From Oscillospiraceae bacterium (GTDB lineage: Bacteria > Bacillota > Clostridia > Oscillospirales > Oscillospiraceae): DNA of 41,204 nucleotides. Positions within the stretch are counted from its first letter, which is position 1, and every line of letters starts with the position of its first letter. The stretch is taken from positions 1-41,204 of the forward strand of contig CACWHX010000010.1 of assembly GCA_902760845.1 (NCBI GenBank), written 5' to 3'. The position numbers and the translations under genes are program-made. Below, piece by piece: positions 1 to 7,310 of the stretch. A model generated the notes under the pieces. It had not been told where the DNA came from. It searched no databases and worked only from the letters and a program-made list of their open reading frames with translations.

Positions 1-60
1 AGAATTGCGGAGGGCTTTCCACAATCTCTCGGCTTTTCTTTGCTTTTTCTCGTTGAGAAA

Positions 61-94
61 GGCGCGCTGCAAAAATTCCATTTTGCAACGCGCC
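61..94 (-). terminator. Terminator after the ylmH operon
   Basis: A 14-bp stem (GGCGCGYTGCAAAA against TTTTGCARCGCGCC, one wobble on the minus strand) with a 6-nt loop lies just beyond the ylmH stop. On the minus strand it is followed by TTTCTC. A second small palindrome (positions 46-60) follows. The U-tract is short, so termination is likely but not certain. No gene can be recognised between 1 and 127. Confidence 0.65.
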
Positions 95-127
95 CTTCAT
101 TTGCCCCAATGATGGTTGGGGCGGATT

Positions 128-868
128 TTATATCCAGACCTCACCGCTGATAAACAGCCGGCCTTTGCGCGACTGGCCGCCGGTTTCGGTGATGGCGCCC
201 TTGCCGTATCCGCGCAGGGAGAGCACATCCCCCGCGCGCACCGTGGCGTCCGGGCGCAGACATTCTTCATAATTCAGGCTCGCGTCCCCGGCGCGGATGC
301 GCGCGGCCGCCGTCGTGCGCGAGAGGTGAAACAGCCCCGCGAGCGCCGCGTCCAGCCGCAGCGACTGCACCGTGAACGTCACGGCCTTTGTTTTCCGCTC
401 CGGTGACGGCACCGCGTCGAGCGGCACGGGCTCGCACTTCACGCCGCAGCGGCCGACCTTTTCCAGCGTGAGGAGATGCCGCTCCACGCTCGGCAGACAC
501 AGCACATGCGCCGTGCTGCCGTCCACGAGGAGATCGCCCACCCACTCGCGCCGCACGCCGAGGGCGAGCAGCGCGCCCAGATAGTCCCGGTGGCCCGGCG
601 CGCCGAAATGCGCCGTGACGCGCACTGCCCGGAAATATTCGGACGGGTCAAAATCCTCCGGCGCGAGGTAGTCCGGCAGGAAAAAGGCCGCCGCGCGCTC
701 CACGCGCGCAACGCCGCCGTGCAGCAGCATGACGCAGTCGCGCCCCGCCGCCCATTGGCGCAGAGCATGCTGCTCCGCCGGCGTCAAAAACGTCGTGGAC
801 GTGACGGTGTTTCTCCGGGCGCATCGCGCGGAGAGGTCCTCCGCGCGCTTCAAAAGTTCCTCATACAT
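128..868 (-). CDS. ylmH: YlmH-family S4-domain RNA-binding protein
   Basis: A 246-residue protein with the YlmH layout: an N-terminal half rich in the family's conserved patches (for example FLPDYL and HRDYLGALLALG) and a C-terminal S4 RNA-binding domain from about residue 170 (LRLDAALAGLFHLSRTTAAARI, with a basic turn and NYEECLRPDATVRAGDVLSLRGYGKG). In Bacillus subtilis YlmH binds the 50S subunit and can act like RqcP in ribosome-associated quality control; that role here is inferred from family membership. It is the last gene of a four-gene minus-strand operon and starts 6 bp after the stop of the GTPase-nuclease fusion gene, with a weak GGGA Shine-Dalgarno. It usually lies in the sepF/ylm cell-division cluster; that cluster is not seen here. 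Confidence 0.88.
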   Translation of the reverse strand: MYEELLKRAEDLSARCARRNTVTSTTFLTPAEQHALRQWAAGRDCVMLLHGGVARVERAAAFFLPDYLAPEDFDPSEYFRAVRVTAHFGAPGHRDYLGALLALGVRREWVGDLLVDGSTAHVLCLPSVERHLLTLEKVGRCGVKCEPVPLDAVPSPERKTKAVTFTVQSLRLDAALAGLFHLSRTTAAARIRAGDASLNYEECLRPDATVRAGDVLSLRGYGKGAITETGGQSRKGRLFISGEVWI

Positions 869-874
869 CGTGTT

Positions 875-3421
875 TTAATTCCCGTTCAATTCCTGGATTG
901 CCCGCTCGATCTGCTCGCCCACCCGCGCGACCTCCGACCGAAACTCCGCCGCCGACGTGCGCAGGACGCCCGAGCGTAGCGCGGAGAGGCGGATCAGGCT
1001 GTCCGATGTCACGACGCGCACCGATTCGTTTTTGCCGATCTCATTGGCCAGCCGCTCGATGTAGGCGTCCGCCGTCTCGTCTTCCTTTGTGTAGACGACA
1101 TGGATGCTTCCGTCGTCAAACCGCTCGCCGCGATTGCCGCGCACGCGGTAGCCGTCGAACACGAGCACCAGCTCGCTGCGGGTAAAGCCGCTGTAGTTGC
1201 TCAGCAGATGGATCAGCTGCTGCCGCGCGAGGTCAAGATCGTCCCGCGCGAGCGTTTTCAGCTCGTCCCACGCGAAGATGACGTTGTAGCCGTCCACGAT
1301 CAGGCGCTCCTGCTTCGGGTGGAACAGCTCGACCGGGTCCGCCGCGGCATTCACCACCGGCGCGCGATATTCCTTTCGCCGGATGGGCCCAAACTCCCGC
1401 CGCATGATCTCCTCCAGCTCCCGGTCGTCAAGATCGAGATTCCGGCGGAACATGCGAGGTGCGGGCGGCTGCTCCGTCCGGCCGAAGCCGGTGTCGATGT
1501 GCATATAGTCGCGCACCCGATTCCACGGGATGATCGTGCCGGCCCCGTGCGAACAGAACACGGAGTCTGCGGGATTGTCCGTGTCGCGCTCCGGCTCGTA
1601 GCCGATCTCGCTGACGACGGCGGCGCTGTCGCGGCAGACGTCATACCCCGCCGCGCTGCACACGAGCCTGCCGCGCCCGCGCGTATAGGCCGCGACCACG
1701 GCGGCATAGCCCTGCATGGCGCGCACCGGCGCCGTGCCGGTGATGACGGAGAGCTCCCCCTCCGGCTCCGGGCCGGAGAACGTGCCGGACATGGCGCGCA
1801 CGTCGGTGATGGCTCTGCCGATCTGCTCCGGCGGCACGGCAAGGCGAAAGGCGTACTGCGGCTCCAGAAGCACGCTCTCCGCCTGCATCAGTCCCTGCCG
1901 CACGGCGCGGAAGGTCGCCTGCCGGAAGTCGCCGCCCTCGGTGTGCTTCGGGTGCGCGCGCCCGGCAAGCAGCGTGATCTTCACATCCGTGAGCGGCGCG
2001 CCGGTGAGCACGCCGCGGTGTGTTTTTTCGGTCAGGTGCGTCAGAATCAGCCGCTGCCAGTTGCGGTCGAGCGCATCCTCTGGGCAGGCGGACGAAACCG
2101 TCACCCCCGTGCCGCGCGCGGCAGGCTCGAGGAGCAGGTGCACCTCGGCATAGTGGCGCAGCGGCTCAAAATGGCCGACGCCCTCCACCGGCGCCGCGAT
2201 CGTCTCCTGATACAGGATGCGGCCGTGATCGACGCGCACCTCCGCGTCGAACCGCTCGCGGATGATGCTCTGCAGCACCTCGATCTGCACCGCGCCGAAC
2301 AGCAGCACGCGAATCTCCCGCAGCGCCTCGTCCCAGACGAGATGCAGCTGCGGGTCTTCCTCCTCCAGCTGCCGCAGCTTCGGCAGAAGCGTGCGCGCGT
2401 CCATATCCGGCGGCGGCACAACGCGATAGACCATCACCGGCTCCAGCACCGGGCGCATGGGCGCGGCGGCGCTGCCGATGCTCTGGCCGGGCCAGGTCTG
2501 CGACAGGCCCTGCACGGCGACGACACCCCCGGCGGGGACCTCCTCAACGCTTTCAAACTTCGCGCCGGAATAAAGCCGCAGCGCGGCGGCCTTTTCGCGG
2601 ATCTCCTCCTCGCCGCCGCGCGGAAGATAGCGCACCGCGCCGCGCACGCGCAGCGTGCCGCCCGTGATCTTCATGCACGTGAGCCGGGTCCCCTGCTCGT
2701 CGTGCAGAATCTTATAGACCTGCGCGCCGAAGTCCGCGCCGTAGTCCGGCCGCGGCGCGAACCGCTCCAGCCCCGCGAGAAAGGCATCCACGCCCTCCAG
2801 CTTCAGCCCGGAGCCGAACCAGCACGGAAACAGCCGCCGCCCGGCGATCAGTTCCCGCAGCGTCTCGTCCGGGAGCGCGCCGCGGTCCAGATACTGCTCC
2901 AGCGCCGTCTCGTCGGTCAGCGCGGCGTTTTCCCACAGCGTCTCGTCCGGCACGGCGAAGTCCACGCACGCGCCGTCCAGCGCGCGCAGCTCGTCCAGGA
3001 GCGCCTGGCGCGGGCGGCGCGCGAGGTCCATTTTCGTGACAAACAGCACCGTCGGAATCGCGTAGCGCCGCAGCAGACGCCAGAGCGTCTCGGTGTGCGC
3101 CTGCACGCCGTCCGTGCCGCTCACGACGAGCACCGCCAGATCGAGCACCTGCAGCGTGCGCTCCATCTCGGCGGAAAAATCCGCGTGGCCCGGCGTGTCC
3201 AGCAGCGTCACGGCGCAATCGTCTCCCAGCCGCAGACGCGCCTGGCGGGAGAAGATCGTGATGCCGCGCGAGCGCTCCAGCGCGTCGCAGTCGAGATGCG
3301 CGTTCCCGTGATCGACGCGGCCCAGCGCGCGAATCGCGCCGGTGCGGTACAGCAGCGCCTCCGAGAGCGTGGTCTTCCCCGCGTCCGCGTGGGCGAGAAT
3401 GCCGAGTACCAGCTGTCTCAC
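875..3421 (-). CDS. TetM/EF-G-like ribosomal GTPase fused to a YacP/Rae1 NYN nuclease domain
   Basis: An 848-residue two-part protein. Residues 1 to about 640 form a translation-factor GTPase of the TetM/EF-G superfamily: P-loop AHADAGKT (about 10-17), G3 DTPGHADFS, G4 variant TKMD, then EF-G-like domains II to V ending in a CSHGAG segment typical of the Clostridial TetM-like paralogues. From about residue 707 to the end is a YacP/Rae1 (NYN/PIN-like) domain: LIVDGYNVI, VLVFDGYR, KEDETADAYIE and VVTSDSLIR. These keep four acidic residues, about D710, D756, D785 and D807, where this nuclease fold holds its metal site. Rae1 of B. subtilis cleaves mRNA in the ribosomal A site. GTG at 3421 is chosen because it overlaps the NUDIX stop (GTGA) and has GGAG eight bases upstream; in-frame GTGs at 3442 and 3439 have no good site. 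Classical tetracycline-resistance proteins are about 640 residues, so resistance should not be assumed. Confidence 0.9.
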   Translation of the reverse strand: MRQLVLGILAHADAGKTTLSEALLYRTGAIRALGRVDHGNAHLDCDALERSRGITIFSRQARLRLGDDCAVTLLDTPGHADFSAEMERTLQVLDLAVLVVSGTDGVQAHTETLWRLLRRYAIPTVLFVTKMDLARRPRQALLDELRALDGACVDFAVPDETLWENAALTDETALEQYLDRGALPDETLRELIAGRRLFPCWFGSGLKLEGVDAFLAGLERFAPRPDYGADFGAQVYKILHDEQGTRLTCMKITGGTLRVRGAVRYLPRGGEEEIREKAAALRLYSGAKFESVEEVPAGGVVAVQGLSQTWPGQSIGSAAAPMRPVLEPVMVYRVVPPPDMDARTLLPKLRQLEEEDPQLHLVWDEALREIRVLLFGAVQIEVLQSIIRERFDAEVRVDHGRILYQETIAAPVEGVGHFEPLRHYAEVHLLLEPAARGTGVTVSSACPEDALDRNWQRLILTHLTEKTHRGVLTGAPLTDVKITLLAGRAHPKHTEGGDFRQATFRAVRQGLMQAESVLLEPQYAFRLAVPPEQIGRAITDVRAMSGTFSGPEPEGELSVITGTAPVRAMQGYAAVVAAYTRGRGRLVCSAAGYDVCRDSAAVVSEIGYEPERDTDNPADSVFCSHGAGTIIPWNRVRDYMHIDTGFGRTEQPPAPRMFRRNLDLDDRELEEIMRREFGPIRRKEYRAPVVNAAADPVELFHPKQERLIVDGYNVIFAWDELKTLARDDLDLARQQLIHLLSNYSGFTRSELVLVFDGYRVRGNRGERFDDGSIHVVYTKEDETADAYIERLANEIGKNESVRVVTSDSLIRLSALRSGVLRTSAAEFRSEVARVGEQIERAIQELNGN

Positions 3422-3963
3422 AGGCCCCGCTCCATGCACCACACGCGCAGGACGGCCGCCTGCGTCTTCGCGTCGGGCACCTTGCCGTCCAGAATGTCCC
3501 GCACCAGCGCTTCGAGCGGCACGGCCTGCACGTTCAGAAATTCATCATCGTCCAGCTGCTGCGCGCCGAAGGACAGCCCGCGCGCGAGATAGAGCCAGAT
3601 CACCTCGTCCGAGTACGCGGCGGCGGGATAAAACGGGCCGAGCGGAATGAGCTCCGCCGCGGTGACGCCCGTCTCCTCGCGCAGCTCGCGCCGCGCGGCC
3701 TCCTCCGGCGGTTCGTCGCGGCTGTCGCGCTTGCCGGCGGGAATCTCCGTGATGACCGCGTCCACCGGGTAGCGAAACTGCCGCTCCACGATGACGCGGC
3801 CGTCGTCCATGAGCGGCACGACCGCCACTGCGCCCACGTGGCGCGAAAGCTCGCGCGCCGCGGTGTTGCCGTTCGGCAGGCGCACCGTGTCCATATAAAA
3901 ATCCATAATCTTGCCGTGGTAGATCTCGGTGGAGGCCACGGCCGTCTCTCGAAGTTTGTCCAT
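3418..3963 (-). CDS. NUDIX hydrolase, ADP-ribose pyrophosphatase type
   Basis: A 181-residue protein of the NudF/ADP-ribose pyrophosphatase group. The NUDIX box runs from EIPAGKRDSRDEPPEEAARR into ELREETGV, with one residue more than the strict consensus between the first Gly and Glu. The RELREETG metal-binding core is intact. The N-terminal segment YHGKIMDFYMDTVRLPNG is typical of ADP-ribose hydrolases, which split ADP-ribose to AMP and ribose 5-phosphate. The start at 3963 follows an AAGGGA site; the reading frame stays open further upstream but would run into the flavoprotein gene. It begins 11 bp after that gene and its stop overlaps the GTG start of the GTPase-nuclease gene, so the genes are very likely co-translated. 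Exact substrate is inferred. Confidence 0.9.
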   Translation of the reverse strand: MDKLRETAVASTEIYHGKIMDFYMDTVRLPNGNTAARELSRHVGAVAVVPLMDDGRVIVERQFRYPVDAVITEIPAGKRDSRDEPPEEAARRELREETGVTAAELIPLGPFYPAAAYSDEVIWLYLARGLSFGAQQLDDDEFLNVQAVPLEALVRDILDGKVPDAKTQAAVLRVWCMERGL

Positions 3964-3974
3964 CCCGCGTCCCT

Positions 3975-5030
3975 TCAGGCGTTCTGCCTGGCAAACAGCT
4001 GGAGGCCGGGGCATTTCTCCCGCTGGCCCTTCATCCACTGGCAGCCCCCCGGGCAGTGCAGGCATTTGCCCGCCGGCTCGCCCGCGAGCGCGTGGCGCGG
4101 CCACGCGGGGTCGATCAGCGCGCTGCGCGCAATGTCCACCATGTCCACATCCGTCAGGTCGAGCACGCCCTGCGCCTCGGCCGCCGTGCAGATGCTGTTC
4201 ACGGCGAACACCGGGATATCCACCGCCTTTTTGATCTCGCCCGCGGCGTACACCACGTCCACAAACGGGAACCCCTCCGGCTTGAACGGCTCCGACTCGT
4301 TCACAAAGCCATAGGACACGTCGAGAAAGTCCATGCCCATGGCGGCGAGCGCCTGCGCGTGGCCGATGCCGTCGGCAAGCGTCGGCTCAAACGCGCCGAG
4401 GCGGATGCCGATGATGAAATCCTCCGGCACGGCGGCGCGGATGCCGTCGAAGATGCGGCGCACGACGACGATGGGATCGGCATACACGTCCGTGCGGCGG
4501 TTGACGCGGGCGTTGAAAAACTGCGAGAGCAGATATCTGTGGCAGCCGTGCAGCTCCACGCCGTCATACCCCGCGCGCTGCGCGCGCACGCCCGCGGCGA
4601 CGAACGCGGCAATCATCTCCTCAACCTCGGCGGCGGTCATCGCGCGGCCGGTCTTGCGCCTGGTCGCGTAGGCCGAGGGGCAGACGACCTCCTCCGCAAC
4701 GCCGACCACGCCCGCGTGGTGAATCTGCATGAGGATCGTGCCGCCCTCGGCGTGCACCGCTTCCGCAATGCGCGCAAGACCCGGCACGTGCTCGTCCGAC
4801 CAGATGCCGAGCTGGTCGGGACTGAGCTTTCCGCCCGGCTGGACGCACGTCGCCTCCTGGATGATGAGGCCCGCGCCGCCGCGCGCGAGCGCGGTATAGT
4901 GCGCGACATTCCCGTCCGTGACCATGCCGGTCTCGTCCGAGAGGCCGAAGATCACCATCGGCGGGATACAGATGCGGTTCGGCAGCCGGTGGCCGCGCAG
5001 CTCCCAGGCTTCGCTGAGTTGTTTGCTCAC
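3975..5030 (-). CDS. NADH:flavin oxidoreductase, old yellow enzyme family
   Basis: A 351-residue TIM-barrel flavoprotein. The N-terminus has NRICIPPMVIFGLSDETGMV and a GGAGLIIQEAT segment typical of FMN-binding old yellow enzymes. Further on lie QIHHAG, GYDGVELHGCHRYLLSQF and a C-terminal phosphate-binding region. The last 30 residues hold CLHCPGGC and a fourth Cys nine residues later (Cx2Cx3Cx9C), resembling the 4Fe-4S ligands of 2,4-dienoyl-CoA reductase/trimethylamine dehydrogenase relatives. The FAD/NAD domain that follows in those enzymes is missing. GTG at 5030 is chosen: AAAGGAG lies ten bases upstream, and longer versions would overlap the TRIC gene. First gene of the operon running to ylmH. 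Substrate unknown. Confidence 0.87.
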   Translation of the reverse strand: MSKQLSEAWELRGHRLPNRICIPPMVIFGLSDETGMVTDGNVAHYTALARGGAGLIIQEATCVQPGGKLSPDQLGIWSDEHVPGLARIAEAVHAEGGTILMQIHHAGVVGVAEEVVCPSAYATRRKTGRAMTAAEVEEMIAAFVAAGVRAQRAGYDGVELHGCHRYLLSQFFNARVNRRTDVYADPIVVVRRIFDGIRAAVPEDFIIGIRLGAFEPTLADGIGHAQALAAMGMDFLDVSYGFVNESEPFKPEGFPFVDVVYAAGEIKKAVDIPVFAVNSICTAAEAQGVLDLTDVDMVDIARSALIDPAWPRHALAGEPAGKCLHCPGGCQWMKGQREKCPGLQLFARQNA

Positions 5031-5077
5031 GAGGATCACGCTCCTTTTATAATAGATGTCCCTATCGTAACACACAT

Positions 5078-5722
5078 TCAATCTTTTTGCCAGACCGACG
5101 CCGCCCGCGGCAGGTTCCACGCATAGTGCGCCGCGAGGCACCGCATCGCGACGACCGCCCCCACGCCGAGCAGCACGGCCGCCGCCTCCGGCGCCAGAAG
5201 CCGCGCGAGCAGAAACACCCCCGCGCCGACGAGCGAGGCGCTGGCGTAGATGTGCTTGCGGAAGATATAGGGCATGTCGCCCGCGAGCACGTCGCGCAGC
5301 ACGCCGCCGCCGGTGCCGGTGAGCATCCCCACAAACAGCAGAAGCAGCACGCTCCGGCAGCCGGCGCGTTCCATGGCGGTGGTGATACCCGTGACCGTAA
5401 AAATGCCCAGGCCGACCGCATCCGTCACGAGCAGGAGCGTGTCCAGCCGCGCGCGGCTTTTGGCCGCCAGCCGGCGCAGAAACGGGAAAAACACCAAAAT
5501 CGACGTGACGAGCGCCGTGATGAGCCAGACCGGCTCCTGAAACGCCTGCGGCGGCGTGACGCCGATGACCAAATCGCGCAGCACCCCGCCGCCGACGGCG
5601 GTGGTGACGCCGAGAATCGCGACGCCGAAAATGTCCATGCGCTTTTCGACGCCGACGTTCGCGCCGCTCACGGCGAAGGCAAGCGTGCCGATCAGCTCAA
5701 GAATGCGAAAAAATGCGTCCAT
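5078..5722 (-). CDS. TRIC/YadS-family (UPF0126) membrane channel protein
   Basis: A 214-residue integral membrane protein with about seven hydrophobic helices in two related halves, as in the bacterial TRIC family. The paired glycine-rich motifs GVTTAVGGGVLRDLV (first half) and GMLTGTGGGVLRDVLAG (second half) are diagnostic. Bacterial TRIC proteins are trimeric cation-selective channels; transport of a given ion here is inferred. The ATG at 5722 has a perfect GGAGG eight bases upstream. It lies between the aquaporin gene and the flavoprotein operon, on the same strand as both, with a hairpin separating it from the aquaporin gene. Confidence 0.9.
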   Translation of the reverse strand: MDAFFRILELIGTLAFAVSGANVGVEKRMDIFGVAILGVTTAVGGGVLRDLVIGVTPPQAFQEPVWLITALVTSILVFFPFLRRLAAKSRARLDTLLLVTDAVGLGIFTVTGITTAMERAGCRSVLLLLFVGMLTGTGGGVLRDVLAGDMPYIFRKHIYASASLVGAGVFLLARLLAPEAAAVLLGVGAVVAMRCLAAHYAWNLPRAASVWQKD

Positions 5723-5814
5723 TCAGGTTTCCTCCCCAGCAACGCCCGCGCCGCGCGCGGCCCCGGCGTTCCATATTTGATTCGTTCCCGAATCCGATGT
5801 TCTTATATAAGAAG

Positions 5815-5846
5815 CAGAGCGCACTCTTTTTTCAGAATGCGCTCTG
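5815..5846 (-). terminator. Hairpin between aquaporin and TRIC genes
   Basis: A 13-bp stem (CAGAGCGCAYTCT arms with one wobble) and 6-nt loop lies 24 bp beyond the aquaporin stop and is followed on the minus strand by CTTCTTATAT. It is well placed to end the aquaporin message, though the U-tract is imperfect. A smaller palindrome, GATTCG-TTCC-CGAATC, sits at 5779-5794. Confidence 0.6.
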
Positions 5847-5869
5847 GCTGACTGTCTGTGGTTTTCGGA

Positions 5870-6538
5870 TTATTTGTTCAGCGCCTTATACACCACCGCG
5901 GCAAGCGCGCCGCCGAGCAGCGGGCCGACGATGAACACCCACACGACCGCGAGCGCCGAAGCGTCGCCCGCGAAGGCCATGATGAGCGCGGGGCCGAGGC
6001 TGCGCGCGGGGTTCACGGACGTGCCGGTGAAGAAGATGCCCAGCAGATGCACGAGCGCCAGCGTCAGGCCGATGACCACGCCCGCGATGCGCTCAAACTT
6101 TTCGTCCGCCGTAACAAAGAGGATGACGAGCACGAAAATAAACGTCAGCACCAGCTCGACGAGCAGCGACTTGAACGCATTGCCCTCAAACAGGCCGTTG
6201 CAGCCGAGGCCCTTGCCCGTGCCGATCAGCGCGGCGAGCAGCACCGCGCCGAGAATCGCGCCGCAGACCTGCGCCAGGAGATAGATCCAGAACTCCTTGG
6301 AGGTCATGCGGCCGGACAGCCGCGCGCCGAGCGAGACGGCGGGATTGACGTGGCAGCCGGAGATTCGGCCGATGGAATATGCCATCGCGACGATGACGAG
6401 GCCAAACGCCAGCGCCGTCATCGCATAGGAGCTGTTCGCCACGGCGCCGTCACAGCCGGTGACCGCCGCGACGCCGCAGCCGAAAAACACCAGCGTAAAC
6501 GTCCCGATCAGCTCGGCAAAAAATTTCTTTGCAGTCAT
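5870..6538 (-). CDS. aqpZ: Aquaporin, AqpZ-like water channel
   Basis: A 222-residue MIP-family channel with six membrane helices and both half-helix motifs: HVNPAVS (NPA at 65-67) and SVNPARS (NPA at 176-178). The selectivity-filter residues can be aligned with E. coli AqpZ as F45, H164, T173 and R179, with the same spacing. This is the narrow water-type filter rather than the glycerol-type one, so water is the likely substrate (inference from the filter). The start at 6538 is set by AAAGGAG seven bases upstream; an in-frame ATG at 6556 has a poorly spaced site. The gene has its own promoter and appears to be monocistronic. Confidence 0.93.
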   Translation of the reverse strand: MTAKKFFAELIGTFTLVFFGCGVAAVTGCDGAVANSSYAMTALAFGLVIVAMAYSIGRISGCHVNPAVSLGARLSGRMTSKEFWIYLLAQVCGAILGAVLLAALIGTGKGLGCNGLFEGNAFKSLLVELVLTFIFVLVILFVTADEKFERIAGVVIGLTLALVHLLGIFFTGTSVNPARSLGPALIMAFAGDASALAVVWVFIVGPLLGGALAAVVYKALNK

Positions 6539-6588
6539 ACAAATTCTCCTTTCCATGTTCTCCTTGTGTTTCCAACTGTCATGTGAAT

Positions 6589-6616
6589 AGTATAACAGAC
6601 TGTCCGGAATTTGCAA
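6589..6616 (-). promoter_or_regulatory. Promoter of the aquaporin gene
   Basis: TTGCAA, a 16-base spacer and TATACT on the minus strand, about 50 bp upstream of the aquaporin start. Good sigma-A match; not tested. Confidence 0.65.
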
Positions 6617-6645
6617 CTGCCTTTTTTGCCGATCTGGTGTGTTTT

Positions 6646-6858
6646 TTATTGCGGCCGCGCGGAGACGCCGTCTCCCGTCTCGCCGGTGGAGACGTACCGC
6701 TCCTCGCAGTCGAGCTGCGCGGCGATCAGGACATCCGCCGCGCGCCGGGCGTCCTCGCGCGTCTCCGTCAGCAGCCGGATGGCCGTTTCCGCCGCACGCG
6801 CCATCGTGAGATACATCGCCTTGTAGTCCACATTCCGGTCAAACGCATCGCGTTCCAT
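6646..6858 (-). CDS. Small protein of unknown function
   Basis: A 70-residue, mostly helical and acidic protein; no family is recognised with confidence. The central region (YLTMARAAETAIRLLTETRE, then DARRAADVLIAAQLDCEERYVS) resembles short helical proteins often seen in Firmicute mobile or phage-like DNA, which is only an impression. ATG at 6858 has GGAGG seven bases upstream, and a good promoter (TTGCAC, 16 bases, TATAAA) lies at 6895-6922 on the minus strand, so it is likely expressed. It is divergent from a ribbon-helix-helix gene with a shared AT-rich upstream region. Confidence 0.7.
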   Translation of the reverse strand: MERDAFDRNVDYKAMYLTMARAAETAIRLLTETREDARRAADVLIAAQLDCEERYVSTGETGDGVSARPQ

Positions 6859-6977
6859 GTCGATTCCTCCAAACAGAACATATTTTAGATATATTTTATA
6901 TTCATGCGCCCCACAAGTGCAAAAAACAATTCTAAAATAACTGCAAAATATGTTTGTCATGGAGCGAAAATATAGTC
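6859..6977. promoter_or_regulatory. Shared divergent promoter and operator region
   Basis: An AT-rich 119-bp spacer between two divergent small genes. It holds the minus-strand promoter (TATAAA at 6895-6900, TTGCAC at 6917-6922, 16-base spacer) and an inverted pair, ACATATTTT at 6879-6887 and AAAATATGT at 6945-6953, one beside each gene start. The pair is a candidate operator for the ribbon-helix-helix protein. Confidence 0.5.
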
Positions 6978-7160
6978 ATGAAAAGTCTTTCCATTCGAAT
7001 CGACGAAGAAATGCTGAACAAGCTCCATGTGGTGGCGGACTATGAGGGGCGTTCGGCAAACGGGCAGATCCTGGTGCTCATCCGGGACTGCATCCGGCAA
7101 TATGAAAAGGAATATGGCGAGATCGGAAAACAGGAGTCCCGGCGTCCGCCCCGCGGTTGA
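6978..7160 (+). CDS. Arc/MetJ-type ribbon-helix-helix DNA-binding protein
   Basis: A 60-residue protein beginning MKSLSIRIDEEMLNKLHVVA, with a beta-strand (SLSIRID), helix A, a short turn (YEGRSANGQ) and helix B (ILVLIRDCIRQYEKEYGEI): the Arc-like fold used by small repressors and antitoxins. ATG at 6978 is preferred because the fold begins there; the Shine-Dalgarno (GGAG) is 13 bases upstream, farther than usual. No toxin gene follows. The divergent 70-residue gene may be its target or partner (inference). A weak hairpin (7139-7166) overlaps its stop. Confidence 0.8.
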   Translation: MKSLSIRIDEEMLNKLHVVADYEGRSANGQILVLIRDCIRQYEKEYGEIGKQESRRPPRG

Positions 7161-7246
7161 CGCCGGGCTTTCCTTGTGAAAATTCGCGGTCTTTTCGGCG
7201 CAATTCGCGCGGTTGTTGGACAAAGACCCAAAAATTTTTCGGGGCA

Positions 7247-7276
7247 TTGACATTCCCCCGGCGGGCTTGGTAAAAT
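7247..7276 (+). promoter_or_regulatory. Promoter of the pyrimidine operon
   Basis: TTGACA at 7247-7252, an 18-base spacer and TAAAAT at 7271-7276. Transcription should begin near 7283, leaving a leader of only about 25 nt before pyrC. That is too short for a PyrR-type antiterminator/terminator, and none is visible. Confidence 0.8.
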
Positions 7277-7310
7277 ACAAAAAGTATAAATTTGAGGGAG
7301 CGTGATCCGC

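Noticed and set aside
875..3421. Annotation as a tetracycline-resistance gene
   Set aside because: The TetM similarity is real, but the size, the NYN domain and the chromosomal operon argue for a housekeeping ribosome factor. Resistance cannot be inferred from sequence.
1100..3592. Very long plus-strand open frame opposite the GTPase-nuclease gene
   Set aside because: High GC makes stop codons rare. The translation is Arg/Ala/His-rich with no family motif, while the opposite strand encodes clear domains.
7277..7310. PyrR-binding loop or other riboswitch before pyrC
   Set aside because: The leader is about 25 nt with no stem-loop, too short for any known attenuator.
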